A DNA stretch of 64,000 bases from Rachicladosporium sp. CCFEE 5018 (GCA_002077045.2 KZ111151.1:1040437-1104436); one strand, 5' to 3'. Shown: positions 9,832-21,472, counted from the first letter of the stretch. The notes: generated by a model from the sequence alone, not told the origin. Numbers and translations: made by a program.

Positions 9832-11879
9832 ATGCCCTGCTTCAAAGGCCTAGCAGTGAGCATCCACAGCGACGGCCAGCTCGACGAATTCGCCCTACAA
9901 AAGCAAAACCGCCAATCCCGCATATCCTCCTACATCGCCGTGCCCCCCGCGCGTGTGCCCCCTCAAAGCACCACCGGCAACCCCGAGCAACCAAACTTCG
10001 CTATCTCTATAACCCTCCTCACTCCAGGCCTTGCTGTGCCCTACTCCACGCCCTCTCCCACACCAGAAGAGCCGTACCCGCGGCCGAGGATTGTGGGCGC
10101 GCTGCCGGTGAGGGATGGGATGAGGGGACAGTACACGCCGGTCATTGCGCCGTATATGCCTAGGACGCTGAACCCGAATGAGACAGTTGCGGCGTATATC
10201 TACTTTGATGGGCGGCCGAAGGAGGAGGTTGCGACGTTGTTGCGGAGGGGTGAGGAGACGTGGGTGAACTCTAGGTGGGTCAGTGTGCCTGAAGCTGACG
10301 GAGGAGGGTTGGCTGAGAGGGAGTTCCTCTTTAGGGAAGTGGGACTGGAGAGGTGGCTGAACGGACTGGATCTGGAGGGTGGGAGGGACAAGGCTGCGAA
10401 GGTTAGGAGGAGGCAGGAGAGATTGGAGCGGAAAAGGAAGGGACGCCTGAATGGTGGGGTGAAGAAGGAGGAGAATGGGAGTGCGATGATCAAGGAGGAG
10501 GATGAGGATGTGAAGGTCAAGATGGAGGAGGATCAGGATGAGGGTATGAATGGGCAGGAGGGGAATGGGGATCTGTCGCCTTCCGATTCAGACGACGAGC
10601 CGCCCGAACCTGAGGCTGCAGGGCAGATCAAGATCGCTCTTTTCCGTGTGCTGGCTAGCGGCGAGATCAAGCGGGGAGAGTACTCACCACAGTTTGACGC
10701 GCATGACGACGACGAAGGTAGTGGGCAGAACGGGAACGGCGATACAGCGGACGAAGATGTGGACCACACGACCTCATTCGCGAAGCCAAAGACCCTGGAC
10801 CCGAAGAGTATAAGCACGCAGACTGTCACAGGCATAGATCCTCCAGACCAGCCCTACGCAGTTTTCACGTTCTTCTACCGGGGGAAGCAACAACTGCAGA
10901 AGATGGGCATCCTCCCTACACCAGAAACAGAGCAGACACCAACGACATCCAAGAGGAAGTCCTCCGGCCCTGACTTTTCCAAGCTCAACCCGCTGAACAA
11001 GTTTGGCACGGTCGGCTTCTCGGGGTATCGCGATCCTGCTGGTGGCAAGCGCAAAGGTAAGGTTGACGTGGCAAGTCCAGATGCCATGGACAGCGATAAT
11101 GAGGAGGATGACGACGAGCGGAAACCGAATGGCAACGAGGACGTTGATGTTAAGAACGCCAATGGATCTTTGTTGTCGCCGGAGGATGCGAGGAGGCAGG
11201 GGGAGATTGCGGAGGGGGTGCAGAAGATAAAGGTAAGTCCCCAGTCCCTCTTCGTTTCTCCAAAAGTTTGCCACATTACAATACTTCTGCCACTACACTC
11301 GTGTCAGCGAGATTCGCACGTGGCTGCCGTCTGAGATGGATGCGTCTCGTTGCTCTTTGCTCCGAGTTGCAATCCCTCATGGGTGCCGCACCGGAATTCT
11401 TCACGATTGCAGCCAGACTGGTAGCAGCATTACCCACGTTGCAGTGATCCAAAGAGGCCCGGGTGTCTTCGTCGACACGTGAATCTCACTGACATCTCTC
11501 CCAGCTCAAACGCCAACACTCCGCCGAGCCCCTCTCTTCCGAGTCCCTCACGCGCAAGTCACCACATCTCTCCACAACCGACTCCCCCTCAGCAGGCGGC
11601 ACACCGCAATCCCTAAACTCCACATCCGCCAACGCCGGCACACCGCCCTCGGAACTCAACAAAACTTCCTCAGAGCTGCTCGAATCCGTCGCATCCCCCT
11701 TCAAGCGCCACAGAGGTAGTGTCTCTGGGCTCGGAAGCCTTGAGTTCGCACCTCTCGGACCTAGCACCAACGATCCACCGCCCAAACCGCAGCACGGTAC
11801 TGGCAAACCAGGGACTTTCGGATCGTTCGGACCTTTTGTGCAGGCGGCTGGGATTGAGGATGAAGATGAGGAGTTGTAA
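9832..11879 (+). CDS. DUF7918-like fungal protein
   Basis: 591 residues in two exons, 9832-11232 and 11505-11879, joined in phase 0 across a 272-nt intron (GTAAGT to CTCCCAG), long for this genome. The N-terminal 200 residues (MPCFKGLAVSIHSDGQLDEF, FAISITLLTPGL, ETVAAYIYFDGRP) resemble the DUF7918 beta-rich domain common in ascomycetes. A Lys/Arg cluster (RRRQERLERKRKGR), a highly acidic tract and a second ordered block (QPYAVFTFFYRGKQQLQKMGI) follow. The second exon is Ser/Thr/Pro-rich and ends in an acidic tail (IEDEDEEL). Without splicing the frame stops at 11334, so the exon-2 part would be lost. Function is unknown; the composition suggests a nuclear protein. The family call is from pattern memory. 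Confidence 0.75.
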
Positions 11880-12553
11880 TCACCCGATACCCTATATTCC
11901 ATTACCATACCACGAGTCAGATCGCTAATACGCGATTGAAGACTCCCTAGATCTCACTCTCTCCCCGATCTTACGTCCCTGGCCACCGATTCTGTACTGG
12001 CTTCCCGGGAGGCCACGCCTACGACTCGTGCACCGCGGAGAAAACGGCGCTTTGCGGTCTCACAGCACGAATCGCCTTTCGCATTGTCTGTCTCTCCGCG
12101 CGCTAAAGTGTGTGCATCGAAGAGTGGTAGTGCACTTGGCACAATTGTGCTCAAGAAACGAGTCGCCAGTGGGAACGAACGGCAAAGGGCTATCGACGAC
12201 CTGGCCAGTTCGCTGCATTTTGCACAGATCTTTGGCGCCGAAGCATGGGGTGGCGAGACCATCGCCGGACAGTGATAAGGGGAATGAGCCGGGGGACGAG
12301 CATGAAGACGCTCCACCCAATGTGTAAAGCCTGTCCTTGGCCCGTGATTCAATTTCCTGCCACTTGCTAGCGTCAGGGCGCTCTTTGTAGCGCCGCTATG
12401 AGCGAAAGGGTTGGATTGCTGCACCAGCGAGGGAGGCACAGTCAGCTTGTACGATAGACCATTGCTTACGAAATTGGCAAAGATACCCTACATTCACAAT
12501 GAACCAATCCAGAAGCGTACGTTGACTTTGACATTTCATCACACACATACGTC
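11880..12553. other. Intergenic between convergent genes
   Basis: It lies between the 3' ends of the DUF7918-like gene and RRP3. Frames up to 161 codons occur on both strands, but none has recognisable protein character. Confidence 0.4.
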
Positions 12554-14110
12554 TCACCCTTCGTCCTTGTCCATAATTCCCCGTTTCCCTCGTCCACCAC
12601 TAATCCCCTTCCCTCGATCCCCGCCCTTCCCTCCTTTCCGCTTCTCATGGAAGGCTTTCATCTCTACCACAGCCACCCGCTGCGCCTCACCTACGCGCTC
12701 AGCGAAGACCATGACTTCTTCCCTCTCTACGCGCCACTCTTCTAGCTTCCTTCCAAGAGCTTTCTCAATCCGCTGGAAGACTTCAACGTCGTATTGCGTT
12801 ACGATACTGATCGCCACGCCGCTCTTGCCAGCTCGCGCTGTGCGGCCAACGCGGTGGACGTACGTCTTCGAGTCGGGTGGGAGGTCGTAGTTCAGCACTA
12901 AGTCTACTGATGGGATATCCAGACCCCTAGCAGCGACATCCGTGGCTACCAGAATATCCCGTGAGTGGGAGCGAAATTTCGCGAGCGCGCCCAGTCGGGA
13001 GGATTGCGAGAGTTGGCCATGCAGCGGGATAGCGCTCAAACCCAGCGAGCGCAGGAGGTAAGACAGCCGCTGTGTCTCGTTCACAGTCCGCGTGAAGAGG
13101 ATGCATGTCTGGCCTGTGAATGTGTGGAGCAGCGAGAGGAGGTAGATATCCTTATGCTTATGCGGGATGAAGAGGTAGTGCTGTAGCAGGTTCTTGACCG
13201 TTTGGTAAGAGGAAGTCGAGATGTTCACCCTGACTGGAGAGCGTAAGGCGGCGCGTGTGAGGTTGTCGAGTTTACTATTCATTGTTGCGGAGAAGAGGAG
13301 GGTCTGCCGCGTGAAGGGGAGAGTTTTGAGGATTTTCTCGAGGATGGGCCCGAAGTCTAGATCTAGCAGGCGGTCGGCTTCGTCCATTACGAGGTACTTC
13401 AGCGCTCGTAATGAGAAGCCTTTGGTGTTCTCCAAGTGATCAAGCAGGCGACCGGGCGTGGCGACGATGATGTGCGGGCGTTTGCCAAGCGCTATGGCCT
13501 GCGGCACCATGTCCATGCCACCCACTAGCACAGCGCACTTGACGTTTATGAGGGAGCCGAGGGCTTCGAATTGCTGCGAGATTTGGTAGGCGAGTTCGCG
13601 TGTGGGAGCCATAACGAGGCCGAACATCGGTTGGGGGTTGTTCAACAGGGCTTGCAGGATTGGGAGGGCGAAGGCGGCGGTTTTGCCGGAGCCGGTCTCG
13701 GCTAAGCCGATGATGTCTTTGCCTGAGAGGGCGAGGGGTATTGATTCGGACTGGATTGCGGTGGGGGCGGTGTAGCCTAGTGCAACGCAGGCTTCGCATA
13801 GCGAGTCCAGCACGCCCAGGTCGGCGAAGGACTTCGTTGGTGCATCGTCCGTGGTAGTATCCTCTGCTTCGTTTATCACTTTCGCTTGGTCCCTCGCCCC
13901 GTCTGCATTTCCGTCATCGTCCTCCTCCTCATCGTCCTCGGTCTCTTCGGCGGGCTCTGCTTGCACTGCCTTTGACACCTTGGCAGACTTCTTCAATGCT
14001 GATGGCGCTGGCGCATCCTGCTTGACTGCTCCTGTCTGTCTCGCCTTCTTCTCGGCTGTGATAGGAGCAACCGCGTCATTGGACAGCTTTCTCTTCTTGA
14101 ATGCCGGCAT
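12554..14110 (-). CDS. RRP3: ATP-dependent DEAD-box rRNA helicase Rrp3 (DDX47 type)
   Basis: 518 residues in one exon. It works in the nucleolus on pre-rRNA cleavage for 18S rRNA and the small subunit. After an acidic/Lys-rich leader, the Q motif region is KSFADLGVLDSLCEACVALGYTAPTAIQ (written here only as residues 93-120). Motif I is AETGSGKT (137-144), Ia PTREL (169-173), Ib TPGR, II DEAD (243-246) and III SAT (274-276). The second RecA domain has HGQLSQSSRLGALAKFR, VATDVAARGLDIP and HRVGRTARAG. The Gly/Lys-rich tail is typical. The sequence around LAETGSGKTAAFALPILQ matches the Rrp3 group better than other DEAD-box proteins. The gene shares its 215-bp upstream region with SSF1, another ribosome-assembly gene. 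Confidence 0.93.
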   Translation of the reverse strand: MPAFKKRKLSNDAVAPITAEKKARQTGAVKQDAPAPSALKKSAKVSKAVQAEPAEETEDDEEEDDDGNADGARDQAKVINEAEDTTTDDAPTKSFADLGVLDSLCEACVALGYTAPTAIQSESIPLALSGKDIIGLAETGSGKTAAFALPILQALLNNPQPMFGLVMAPTRELAYQISQQFEALGSLINVKCAVLVGGMDMVPQAIALGKRPHIIVATPGRLLDHLENTKGFSLRALKYLVMDEADRLLDLDFGPILEKILKTLPFTRQTLLFSATMNSKLDNLTRAALRSPVRVNISTSSYQTVKNLLQHYLFIPHKHKDIYLLSLLHTFTGQTCILFTRTVNETQRLSYLLRSLGLSAIPLHGQLSQSSRLGALAKFRSHSRDILVATDVAARGLDIPSVDLVLNYDLPPDSKTYVHRVGRTARAGKSGVAISIVTQYDVEVFQRIEKALGRKLEEWRVEREEVMVFAERVGEAQRVAVVEMKAFHEKRKGGKGGDRGKGISGGRGKRGIMDKDEG

Positions 14111-14325
14111 CGTAATATGCGGTGCGAATGATCAGTCAGTGGTGGCTTTCCTACATCTCCAAGAAAATCTACAGTGGAGCCGATCGATTATGCGGGCTAA
14201 TCTAAGCTTATCTGATCTGCGGAGGCGGATCTAACCCGACTGCTTCGAAGCTCTGCGACTTCAAAATTTCTGGGACCCGACGGAAGTAGTCCACCACATC
14301 TGTGTCCTCAGATCGAATATTCAAG
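14111..14325. promoter_or_regulatory. Divergent promoter between RRP3 and SSF1
   Basis: Only 215 bp separate the two start codons. TTCAAAATTTC at 14260-14270 resembles, but does not match exactly, the A/T-rich ribosomal-RNA-processing element of yeasts. Co-regulation is inferred from the arrangement. Confidence 0.45.
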
Positions 14326-15690
14326 ATGGCCAAAAAACGAATCAAGAAGCGCACACATCTCGCGGTCGGCGGACGACAACCTCTTCCCGGCAATGTTCCA
14401 TCGAAACCCGGCGAACGGACGCCAAAGTCGATGGTCATCCGCATTGGCGCATCAGATGTAGGGCCCTCGATATCGCAGCTAGTCCACGATGTACGATCGA
14501 TGATGGAGCCTGCCACAGCCACGAGACTCAAGGAGCGAAGAAGCAACAAGCTTCGCGACTACACCACCATGGCTGGACCCTTGGGCGTGTCACACCTGCT
14601 CCTGTTCAGCCGAAGCGAGACGGGCAATGTGCAGATGCGACTCGCCGTGACACCTCGAGGACCGACGCTTTGCTTCAGGGTAGAGAAATACAGCCTGTGC
14701 AAGGATATCTACAAGAGCATGAAGCGGCCCAAGAGTGGGGGCAATGAGTATCTGTCGTCACCCCTGCTGGTCATGAATAACTTCAGTACGCCCGCCGCGA
14801 AAGCAGATGATGATACTGCAAAGTCCAGCAAAAATATTCCCAAGCATCTCGAGTCTCTCACGACGACAATCTTCCAGTCCCTCTTCCCTCCCATCAACCC
14901 GGCTGCTACTCCCCTTCGATCGATCAAGCGCACATTACTTCTCGACCGTGTCTCCACACCCTCAGACGCTGAGAATCCTAGCTATGTCCTCAACTTACGA
15001 CACTACGCGATCGAGACTCGGACAGCCAAGTCGGTACCCAAAGCACTTCGGAAGCTGGACGCAGCTGAGCGCATCGTTCATGCGAACGAAAAGCGAAAAC
15101 GAAGCGGTTTACCAAACCTAGGCAAGCTGGAAGATGTGGCAGACTACCTACTCGACCCACACGCAGCGGACGGCTTCACCAGTGGGTCCGAGTCTGAGCC
15201 AGAAACAGATGCCGAAGTCGAAGTGCTCGCAGAAGAGACCAAGAAGGTCCAATCCCGCGCCCAGCTCAAGAAAACCCGCGAAGCCGCCCCAACCGACCGC
15301 CGGGGCCCAGCAGCAAAGCACGTCCAACGAAAAGGCATCAAAATGCATGAGCTCGGCCCTCGTATGCGCCTGCGTCTCACCAAGGTGGAAGAAGGGCTTT
15401 GCGCAGGGAAAGTGATGTGGCACGAGTACATCCACAAGAGCAAGGAGGAGCTGAAGCAGATGGATGCTGTGCATGCCAAGAGGAGACAGGAGAAGGAGAT
15501 GAGGAAAGCTGAGCAGAAGGCGAATGTGGAGAAGAAGAGGAAGGAGCGCAAGGCACGAGGGGAGCCTGAGCCGGAGGAGGGAGAAGATGGGGAGGATCTT
15601 GTGGATGAAGATGGGGAGCAGTTGTGGGAGGATGATGGATATGATGGGCCTGAAGAGGAGGAAGACGATGAGGACGGTATGGAGGAGTGA
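14326..15690 (+). CDS. SSF1: Brix-domain ribosome biogenesis protein Ssf1/Ssf2 (Peter Pan)
   Basis: 454 residues from the ATG in CAAGATGGC; an in-frame GTG at 14302 is not needed. The protein assembles the 60S subunit with Rpf1/Rrp14/Rrp15-type partners in the nucleolus. MAKKRIKKRTHL begins the protein. The Brix domain follows (PKSMVIRIGASDVGPSISQL, VHDVRSMMEPATATRLKERR, then GVSHLLLFSRSETGNVQMRL and PRGPTLCFRVEKYSLCKDI). The family continues with LSSPLLVMNNF and NLRHYAIETR. KGIKMHELGPRMRLRLTKVEEGLCAGKV is the conserved sigma70-like RNA-contact block (position about residues 334-361). The C-terminus is a long charged coil ending in an acidic tail. No introns. It is head-to-head with RRP3. Confidence 0.93.
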   Translation: MAKKRIKKRTHLAVGGRQPLPGNVPSKPGERTPKSMVIRIGASDVGPSISQLVHDVRSMMEPATATRLKERRSNKLRDYTTMAGPLGVSHLLLFSRSETGNVQMRLAVTPRGPTLCFRVEKYSLCKDIYKSMKRPKSGGNEYLSSPLLVMNNFSTPAAKADDDTAKSSKNIPKHLESLTTTIFQSLFPPINPAATPLRSIKRTLLLDRVSTPSDAENPSYVLNLRHYAIETRTAKSVPKALRKLDAAERIVHANEKRKRSGLPNLGKLEDVADYLLDPHAADGFTSGSESEPETDAEVEVLAEETKKVQSRAQLKKTREAAPTDRRGPAAKHVQRKGIKMHELGPRMRLRLTKVEEGLCAGKVMWHEYIHKSKEELKQMDAVHAKRRQEKEMRKAEQKANVEKKRKERKARGEPEPEEGEDGEDLVDEDGEQLWEDDGYDGPEEEEDDEDGMEE

Positions 15691-16677
15691 GCAGCCTGGT
15701 CGTGCGATAACCGCGTGCGCGAAGCTAGCACGGCGACCACAGCACGATGATCTGCACGGTCCCCTGTTTTTGCATAGAATCCGGCCCCCGCTTCATGGCA
15801 TACCACACACCGGCGGCAGTGTTCCAACGCGAGAGGTACGAGTCTGGCTGGTCTGCACATGGGTCAAGGCCATCCTTCTACGAAGGTAGCGGACACTCCG
15901 TTGAACGAGCCGTCAAACGATCGATAGATGCCTTGTCCGATATCGGAGGCAGAGTCGACGTCCACTAGCGTAAAGCCTACACAGGCCACACACTATCTTT
16001 CAATGGAGGTGACCAAGCGCCATCACGTGGATAGTGGATCCCATCGTCTGCCGACGCTCGGCGCATGAGCGAGGAGCTCAGTGTCGTCCGCGGTGTGGTC
16101 AGTGACGCAACGATGTGACAGAGACGATCATATCGACTGTGTGGCGGATGGGGCCGATAGTTTCACTTGGGATTGAAGCCAATCCCATGGCGGAGGCATA
16201 CAGCAGATATACATAGACATGCCATGTAAAGTACCTCAGCCGTCGTTTTTCTTCTCCATCCCATGGTGTGCAGGTGCAGTGTAGTCAGTCGCTTCAACCT
16301 GCAGACCCAACCCGATAGGAGCTGTAGTGGTTCTCACTTCTGCCTTCATCATACTCGCAATTAAAGCTCACACTGATCCCTACATACCTCCAGACATATA
16401 TTTGAAAGAGTCCCCTGCTCTGAAGTCTCGCCTGTCAAAAGTGAAGTGAAGTGGGGTGCAGCGCAACAAGGTTTGCCGCACATCAGCTCGTGCCTTCCTA
16501 ATCACATGCACCACCAGATCTTCTTCGATAAAAGTAGCGACAAAGGCCACAATACATATCAGATCCGCGTCTTCAGATAAGTACAGCAAACGTTGCACCT
16601 CCTCCACTTCTTCTAAGCACAACATCAACTTCAATCAATCACCAACATCACAACCCATCAACTCCCATCAAACCACC
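15691..16677. other. Intergenic
   Basis: No gene was recognised. The last 130 bases are CA-rich and read as the leader of the Cys-rich gene. A TATATTTG-like stretch lies near 16396. Confidence 0.4.
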
Positions 16678-17137
16678 ATGTCTTCCGCCACTGCTGCTGT
16701 TCCATCCACCTGCTGCGGTCGCGAGGGCGGCTGTATCTGTGCTAAGGAGGCAAAGTGCTCGTGCGGGAAGCAGGCGGCGATGCATTGCAATTGCGAGAAG
16801 GCGCAGACGGAGAATGTGACTGAGGGGGCGAGGTGCTCGTGCAGTGAGTATATCATCATCGATGCCTTAAGGCTGGATATGTATGGTGATTGTTACTGAT
16901 GCTCTACTAGATCAACGCCCAGCTGGCGAGTGTACTTGCAGCCGCTCGAACAAGGAGAACACGAAGGTTGATGGGGAGACTTGCGCTTGTGGGAAGCGGT
17001 CGAGTGGTGAGTAATCTGGCGGACTTGATGGGATGAGGGAGCATGGGCTAATGATGGCGTCAGACTCGTGCAATTGCTCTGGCACTGCGGCTGGAAGCTC
17101 CGAGCTCGAGACCGACTTCACGACGAAGGCGGCTTAG
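16678..17137 (+). CDS. Cysteine-rich metal-binding protein, DUF7871-like
   Basis: 111 residues in three exons: 16678-16843, 16911-17006 and 17064-17137 (introns 67 and 57 nt, GTGAGT donors, both phase 1). It contains 16 Cys: one CC (STCCGR) and seven CxC pairs (CIC, CSC, CNC, CSC, CTC, CAC, CNC). The repeated block is roughly 20-25 residues: Cys-x-Cys, then Gly/Lys, then an Asn-Val/Lys linker and Gly-x-x-Cys-x-Cys. This is the pattern of the fungal DUF7871 proteins, which resemble copper metallothioneins. The last 20 residues are acidic and Cys-free. Likely role: soluble metal (probably copper) buffering. Without splicing, only the first exon's ten Cys would be translated. The family assignment is from pattern memory, the metal role from Cys spacing. 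Confidence 0.82.
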
Positions 17138-17708
17138 ATGCTAAAGCATGGGAGGGGTGACGATGAGCTGTACGAAATCATGCCCCCCAGGTCGGCGTTT
17201 GGGGATTGAATGATGAGGGCTAGTTGCGAGCCGACGGCGGAGGAACGGACTCCCAATTGTAGCTCAGGCAGTCTCTATCAATGGACATCATATTGTAAAC
17301 GAATTTATCGTACCAGTGTGAGTGTGATATGGTCGTCGTGATGAAAGCGCAAGCGATGTGGCACGATCGAGCACTTCAGCACCGCATCGGACGCTCGGGC
17401 TTCAGACCTAGCTTGGTAATGAGACGATCAATGGGTATTGCAACGCTGCACTCTCAAGGTCCATCCTGCTGTCATATATACCCAAGCACTCGACTAAGAT
17501 CACAGGAGGTTTTGATCGTGTCTCATCCAGACCTCACAGTCCCGCTAACTTCCACTGTCCCCTCCAACATTGGCAATCTGCCACAACCCCCAATCACCAC
17601 CAACGCCTAGACCGAGAATTGCACCGCAGATACCTCACTCAAGCGACTACTGGAAAACTTGACAGCTGGGCAACCAGCACCACCAGCCGCGCTGGCTGAC
17701 CCATCATC
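17138..17708. other. Intergenic
   Basis: 3' region of the Cys-rich gene and promoter of the AP-2 gene. A C/A-rich stretch before 17709 looks like a leader. No gene was recognised. Confidence 0.4.
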
Positions 17709-20602
17709 ATGGCGCAAGTCGCAGCCGCAATGTTCAACCGGGGCATGGGCAGCTCCGGCAAAGAGAACACCATGCGCGGCCTCGTATCCTTCATAGCCGA
17801 CCTGCGCAACGCCCGCGCCCGCGAACTCGAAGAAAAGCGCATCAACAAAGAGCTCGCCAACATCCGGCAGAAATTCAAAGGCGGCAACCTCTCCGGCTAC
17901 GACAAGAAAAAGTACGTCTGCAAGCTACTCTACATCTACATCTTGGGCTGGAACGTCGATTTCGGACACCTGGAAGCGGTGAATTTGATAAGCGCGAATA
18001 AGTACTCGGAGAAGCAGATTGGGTATTTGGCTGTTACGCTGTTCTTGCATGAGAGCCATGAGTTGCTGCATTTGGTTGTCAATAGTATACGGAAGGATTT
18101 GGCGGATCATAATGAGTTGAATAATTGTCTGGCGTTGCATGCTATTGCGAATGTGGGGAGTAAGGAGATGGCGGAGGCGTTGTGCTCGGATGTGCATAGG
18201 CTGTTGATCAGTCCGACGTCGAAGCCTTTTGTCAAGAAGAAGGCGGCGTTGACGATGTTGAGGCTGTACAGGAAGGTACCGAGCATTGTGCAGCCGGAGT
18301 GGGCGGAGCGGATTATTGCGATCATGGACGATCCGGACATGGGTGTGGCGCTGTCGGTGACTTCGTTGATCATGGCGCTGTCGCAGGACGATCCGGAGAC
18401 GTTCAAGGGAGCGTATGTGAAGGCTGCGCAGAGACTAAGGAAGATTGTGATTGATCAGGAGTACTCAGGGGACTACGTCTACTACAAGGTGCCTTGTCCG
18501 TGGCTACAATGTAAGCTGCTACGACTGATGCAGTACTTCAATCCGTCCGAAGACACACACGTCCGAGATCTGATGCGAGAGTCGCTGCAACGAATACTGG
18601 ACAACGCAATGGAGATGCCGAAGAACGTGCAGCAGAATAACGCTCAGAATGCAGTGCTCTTCGAGGCTATCAATCTGATCATACATCTGGACACTGAGAG
18701 AGACTTGATGGTGCAGATCTCGTCGAAGCTAGGGAAGTTCATTGGGTCGAGGGAGACGAATGTGCGGTATCTGGGGCTTGAGGCAATGACGCATCTTGCT
18801 GTGCGAACGGAGACACTGGACCCGATCAAGAAGCACCAGGATCTGATCATCGGATCATTGAAGGATCGCGACATCACAGTGCGGCGGCAGGGTCTCGATC
18901 TGCTGTACAGTATGTGCGATTCGACGAACTCGCAGAAGATCGTTCATGAGCTGCTGAAGTATCTGCAAACGGCTGACTATGCAATACGAGAAGAGATGGT
19001 GCTGAAGATTGCCATCCTGACAGAGAAGTACGCTACTGACGTCAAGTGGTATGTCGACATATCGATGCGACTCATCGCAATGGCGGGTGATCATGTCAGC
19101 GATGAGGTGTGGCAACGAGTGATTCAGATCGTCACGAACAACGAGGAGCTGCAGATCTACGCTGCGCAGAACATACTGCAGTACTGCAAAGCTGAGCACT
19201 GCCACGAGACGTTGGTCAAGATCGGCAGCTACATACTCGGCGAATTCGGCCATCTGATCGCAGATCACAAGGGCTGCAGTCCGATCGAGCAATACATGGC
19301 GTTGCAGAACAAGTTCAACGCGTGCTCGCCCACGACACGAGCAATGATCTTGTCGGCGTTTGTCAAGTTCGTCAACTTGTTTCCTGAAATTAAGCCACAA
19401 CTCTTAACTACATTCCGAACATACAGCCATACGCTAGACTCGGAACTGCAGCAACGAGCGTGCGAATACCTCGCACTGGCGACTATGCCAACTGATGACC
19501 TCCTGCGTACAGTCTGCGATGAGATGCCCGCTTTCCCCGAGCGCGCTTCGGCATTGCTGTCACGACTGGACAAGAGATCTGGCACGGCTGGCAAAGATAG
19601 TGGGCCTTCGCTGGGTCGCACTGGCACGCTAAAGCGCAACTTCTCTAGCAGCCTCACAGCACATGTCAATGGTGCAATGACTGGCGCGCCTGCGACGAAT
19701 GGACCGAATGATACCCACACATCATCCGGAGCGGTCAAGTCCCCTGCAGATGAGCTACTCGGTCTCGGTTTCGCAAGCAGTAGTGCGCCTAATCTCGCGT
19801 CCGCATCGCATCTCTCACCAGACTGGGAACCAGGGTACAACCGACTGCTGCTCCAGGCTGAGGACGTGCTCTACGAAGACGTCCAAATTCAAGTCGGTCT
19901 CCGCTCTGAATACCGCAGCGAAGTCGGATGCCTGATACTCTACTTCGCCAACAAATCCTCCGCCCCAGTACAGTCCTTCACCACAACCCTCGATAATCGC
20001 TCCTCCGAAACTCTCAAAGCAGATATCAAAGGCCTCCCCGACACAACAGTGCAACCTGGCTCCCAAACAAGCCAAATGATCATGTTCGAAGCAAAAGCCA
20101 TCTTTGTTCACCCTCCCACGATACGGATATCCTACATCGCCGGCTCGCTACAAGCTCTCACCTTGCAATTACCCCTAGTGCCGCACAAGTACATGGAAGG
20201 TGCCGTGTTGTCTTCAGACGACTTCTTCAAGCGCTGGAAACAAATCGGAGGTGCGCCGAGGGAGGCGCAGAAGATCTTCAAGGCATTCGATGTTAGTGGC
20301 AGTGCTACGAGGAAGTTGCTGCAGGGTTTCAAATGGGGGATTTTGGATGGCGTGGATCCGAACCCGAGGAACTTTGTTGGAGCGACGGTTCTGCATACTA
20401 CGGGTGGGAAGTTTGGGTGTTTGTTGCGGCTGGAACCGAATGCGGACAATGGGGTGAGTCCATGCAATGCCTACGACGTGGAACCTAAACTGACTGATCA
20501 TTGTAGATGTACCGCCTTACAATCCGAGCAACGGACGAGTCAGTACCGCCTGTATTGATGAAGCTGATGGAAGAGCGACTCAGTCAGCCTTATCCGACAT
20601 GA
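17709..20602 (+). CDS. AP-2 adaptor complex subunit alpha
   Basis: 946 residues in two exons: 17709-20453 and 20507-20602 (53-nt intron, GTGAGT, branch ACTGAT). It is the large subunit of the clathrin adaptor at the plasma membrane; it links cargo, PtdIns(4,5)P2 and clathrin in endocytosis. MRGLVSFIADLRNARARELE and INKELANIRQKFKGG start the trunk. The Lys-rich KFKGGNLSGYDKKKYVCKLLYIY block is the phosphoinositide-binding region (about residues 56-78). HEAT/ARM-like helices run to about 600, and a Ser/Gly-rich hinge (about 615-700) follows. The appendage starts near DWEPGYNRLLLQAEDVLYED and ends in the second exon with MYRLTIRATDESVPPVLMKL. The unspliced frame would give a wrong C-terminus from 20454 to 20558. 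Confidence 0.95.
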
Positions 20603-21039
20603 GCGCAATCGGTCCGGTATGGTATGGCATGGTGTATCAGTGGCAGGGCGTCCGCGTACTTCCAAGTATATCAGCGGTGACTGCAGGGCGCCGACCCGGG
20701 CTATGCGTGGCTATGATACCCCTGTACAGATGCAACGTCCTCACGAATCTCAAATACGAGCCCATGATACTCGAAAGTTTCAATTGTCACCTCTGCCGTG
20801 CATAGTGCCATGTATATAGTCAATAATCGCAATGTTGACAGTTATGCAATTTACGCTGCTGGAAGTCGCTCCGCAGCACCGCATCAACGTTGCCTGCCAC
20901 GCCGAGGCGCTGTCACCTCATCGTATCTCTCGACGCCTTTCCATCAGCAACGGTCACAACAACAACCATAATGGCGTGAACTCTCTAGTTACGAGTCTCG
21001 ACCATCCGTCACGCATGTTAGAAGCCCAATAATCGAATT
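20603..21039. other. Intergenic
   Basis: 3' region of the AP-2 gene and upstream region of the small membrane protein gene; nothing else recognised. Confidence 0.4.
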
Positions 21040-21472
21040 ATGGGTCTCTTCTCAATCCTCCCCGAAAGCCTCGTCACCATCGAAACCTGGATCATCCGTG
21101 CCTTCGTACGACCTCATCAACCCAAAACATCAATTTATATATCGATCCAATATTCTAACATCCTCACAGCTTCTGCTCGCACTTCTCATCGGTGGTCCCT
21201 GGCTCCTCGTCCTACTCTACGATCTACTACTCTACTCCTGGCGCGCGGCAACTTACGAATTCCCCTACATCGGCGGTCGTGCAAGAGGTCGCCAACGCCC
21301 GCGAGCCCCGAGTCTCAAGGAGCGACCCAACGGAATCAAACGGCGGTTCAGTCTCGCTACTAAGCCGAAATCGGTCGACTTGGGTCATGTGGGTGCTACC
21401 ACGTCGGCGCAGGTAAAGCGGCGATCTACGGGATCCATGGGCAGAGGTGCCTGGGATGGAGTGGATGAGTGA
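21040..21472 (+). CDS. Small conserved fungal membrane protein, function unknown
   Basis: 122 residues in two exons, 21040-21105 and 21170-21472, joined in phase 0 by a 64-nt intron (GTACGA to TCACAG). An amphipathic N-terminus (MGLFSILPESLVTIETWIIR) is followed by one long hydrophobic segment made across the splice (RAFLLLALLIGGPWLLVLLY), then DLLLYSWRAATYEFPYIGGR. The remainder is basic and Ser/Pro-rich (RARGRQRPRAPSLKERP) and probably cytosolic. The Tyr-Glu-x-Pro-Tyr-Ile-Gly-Gly-Arg block next to the membrane looks conserved. I recall similar unnamed proteins in other Pezizomycotina but no function. The splice is supported by the continuous hydrophobic helix it creates. Confidence 0.72.

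Noticed and set aside
15144..15860. 238-codon minus-strand frame opposite SSF1
   Set aside because: Ser-rich mirror of the acidic tail of SSF1.
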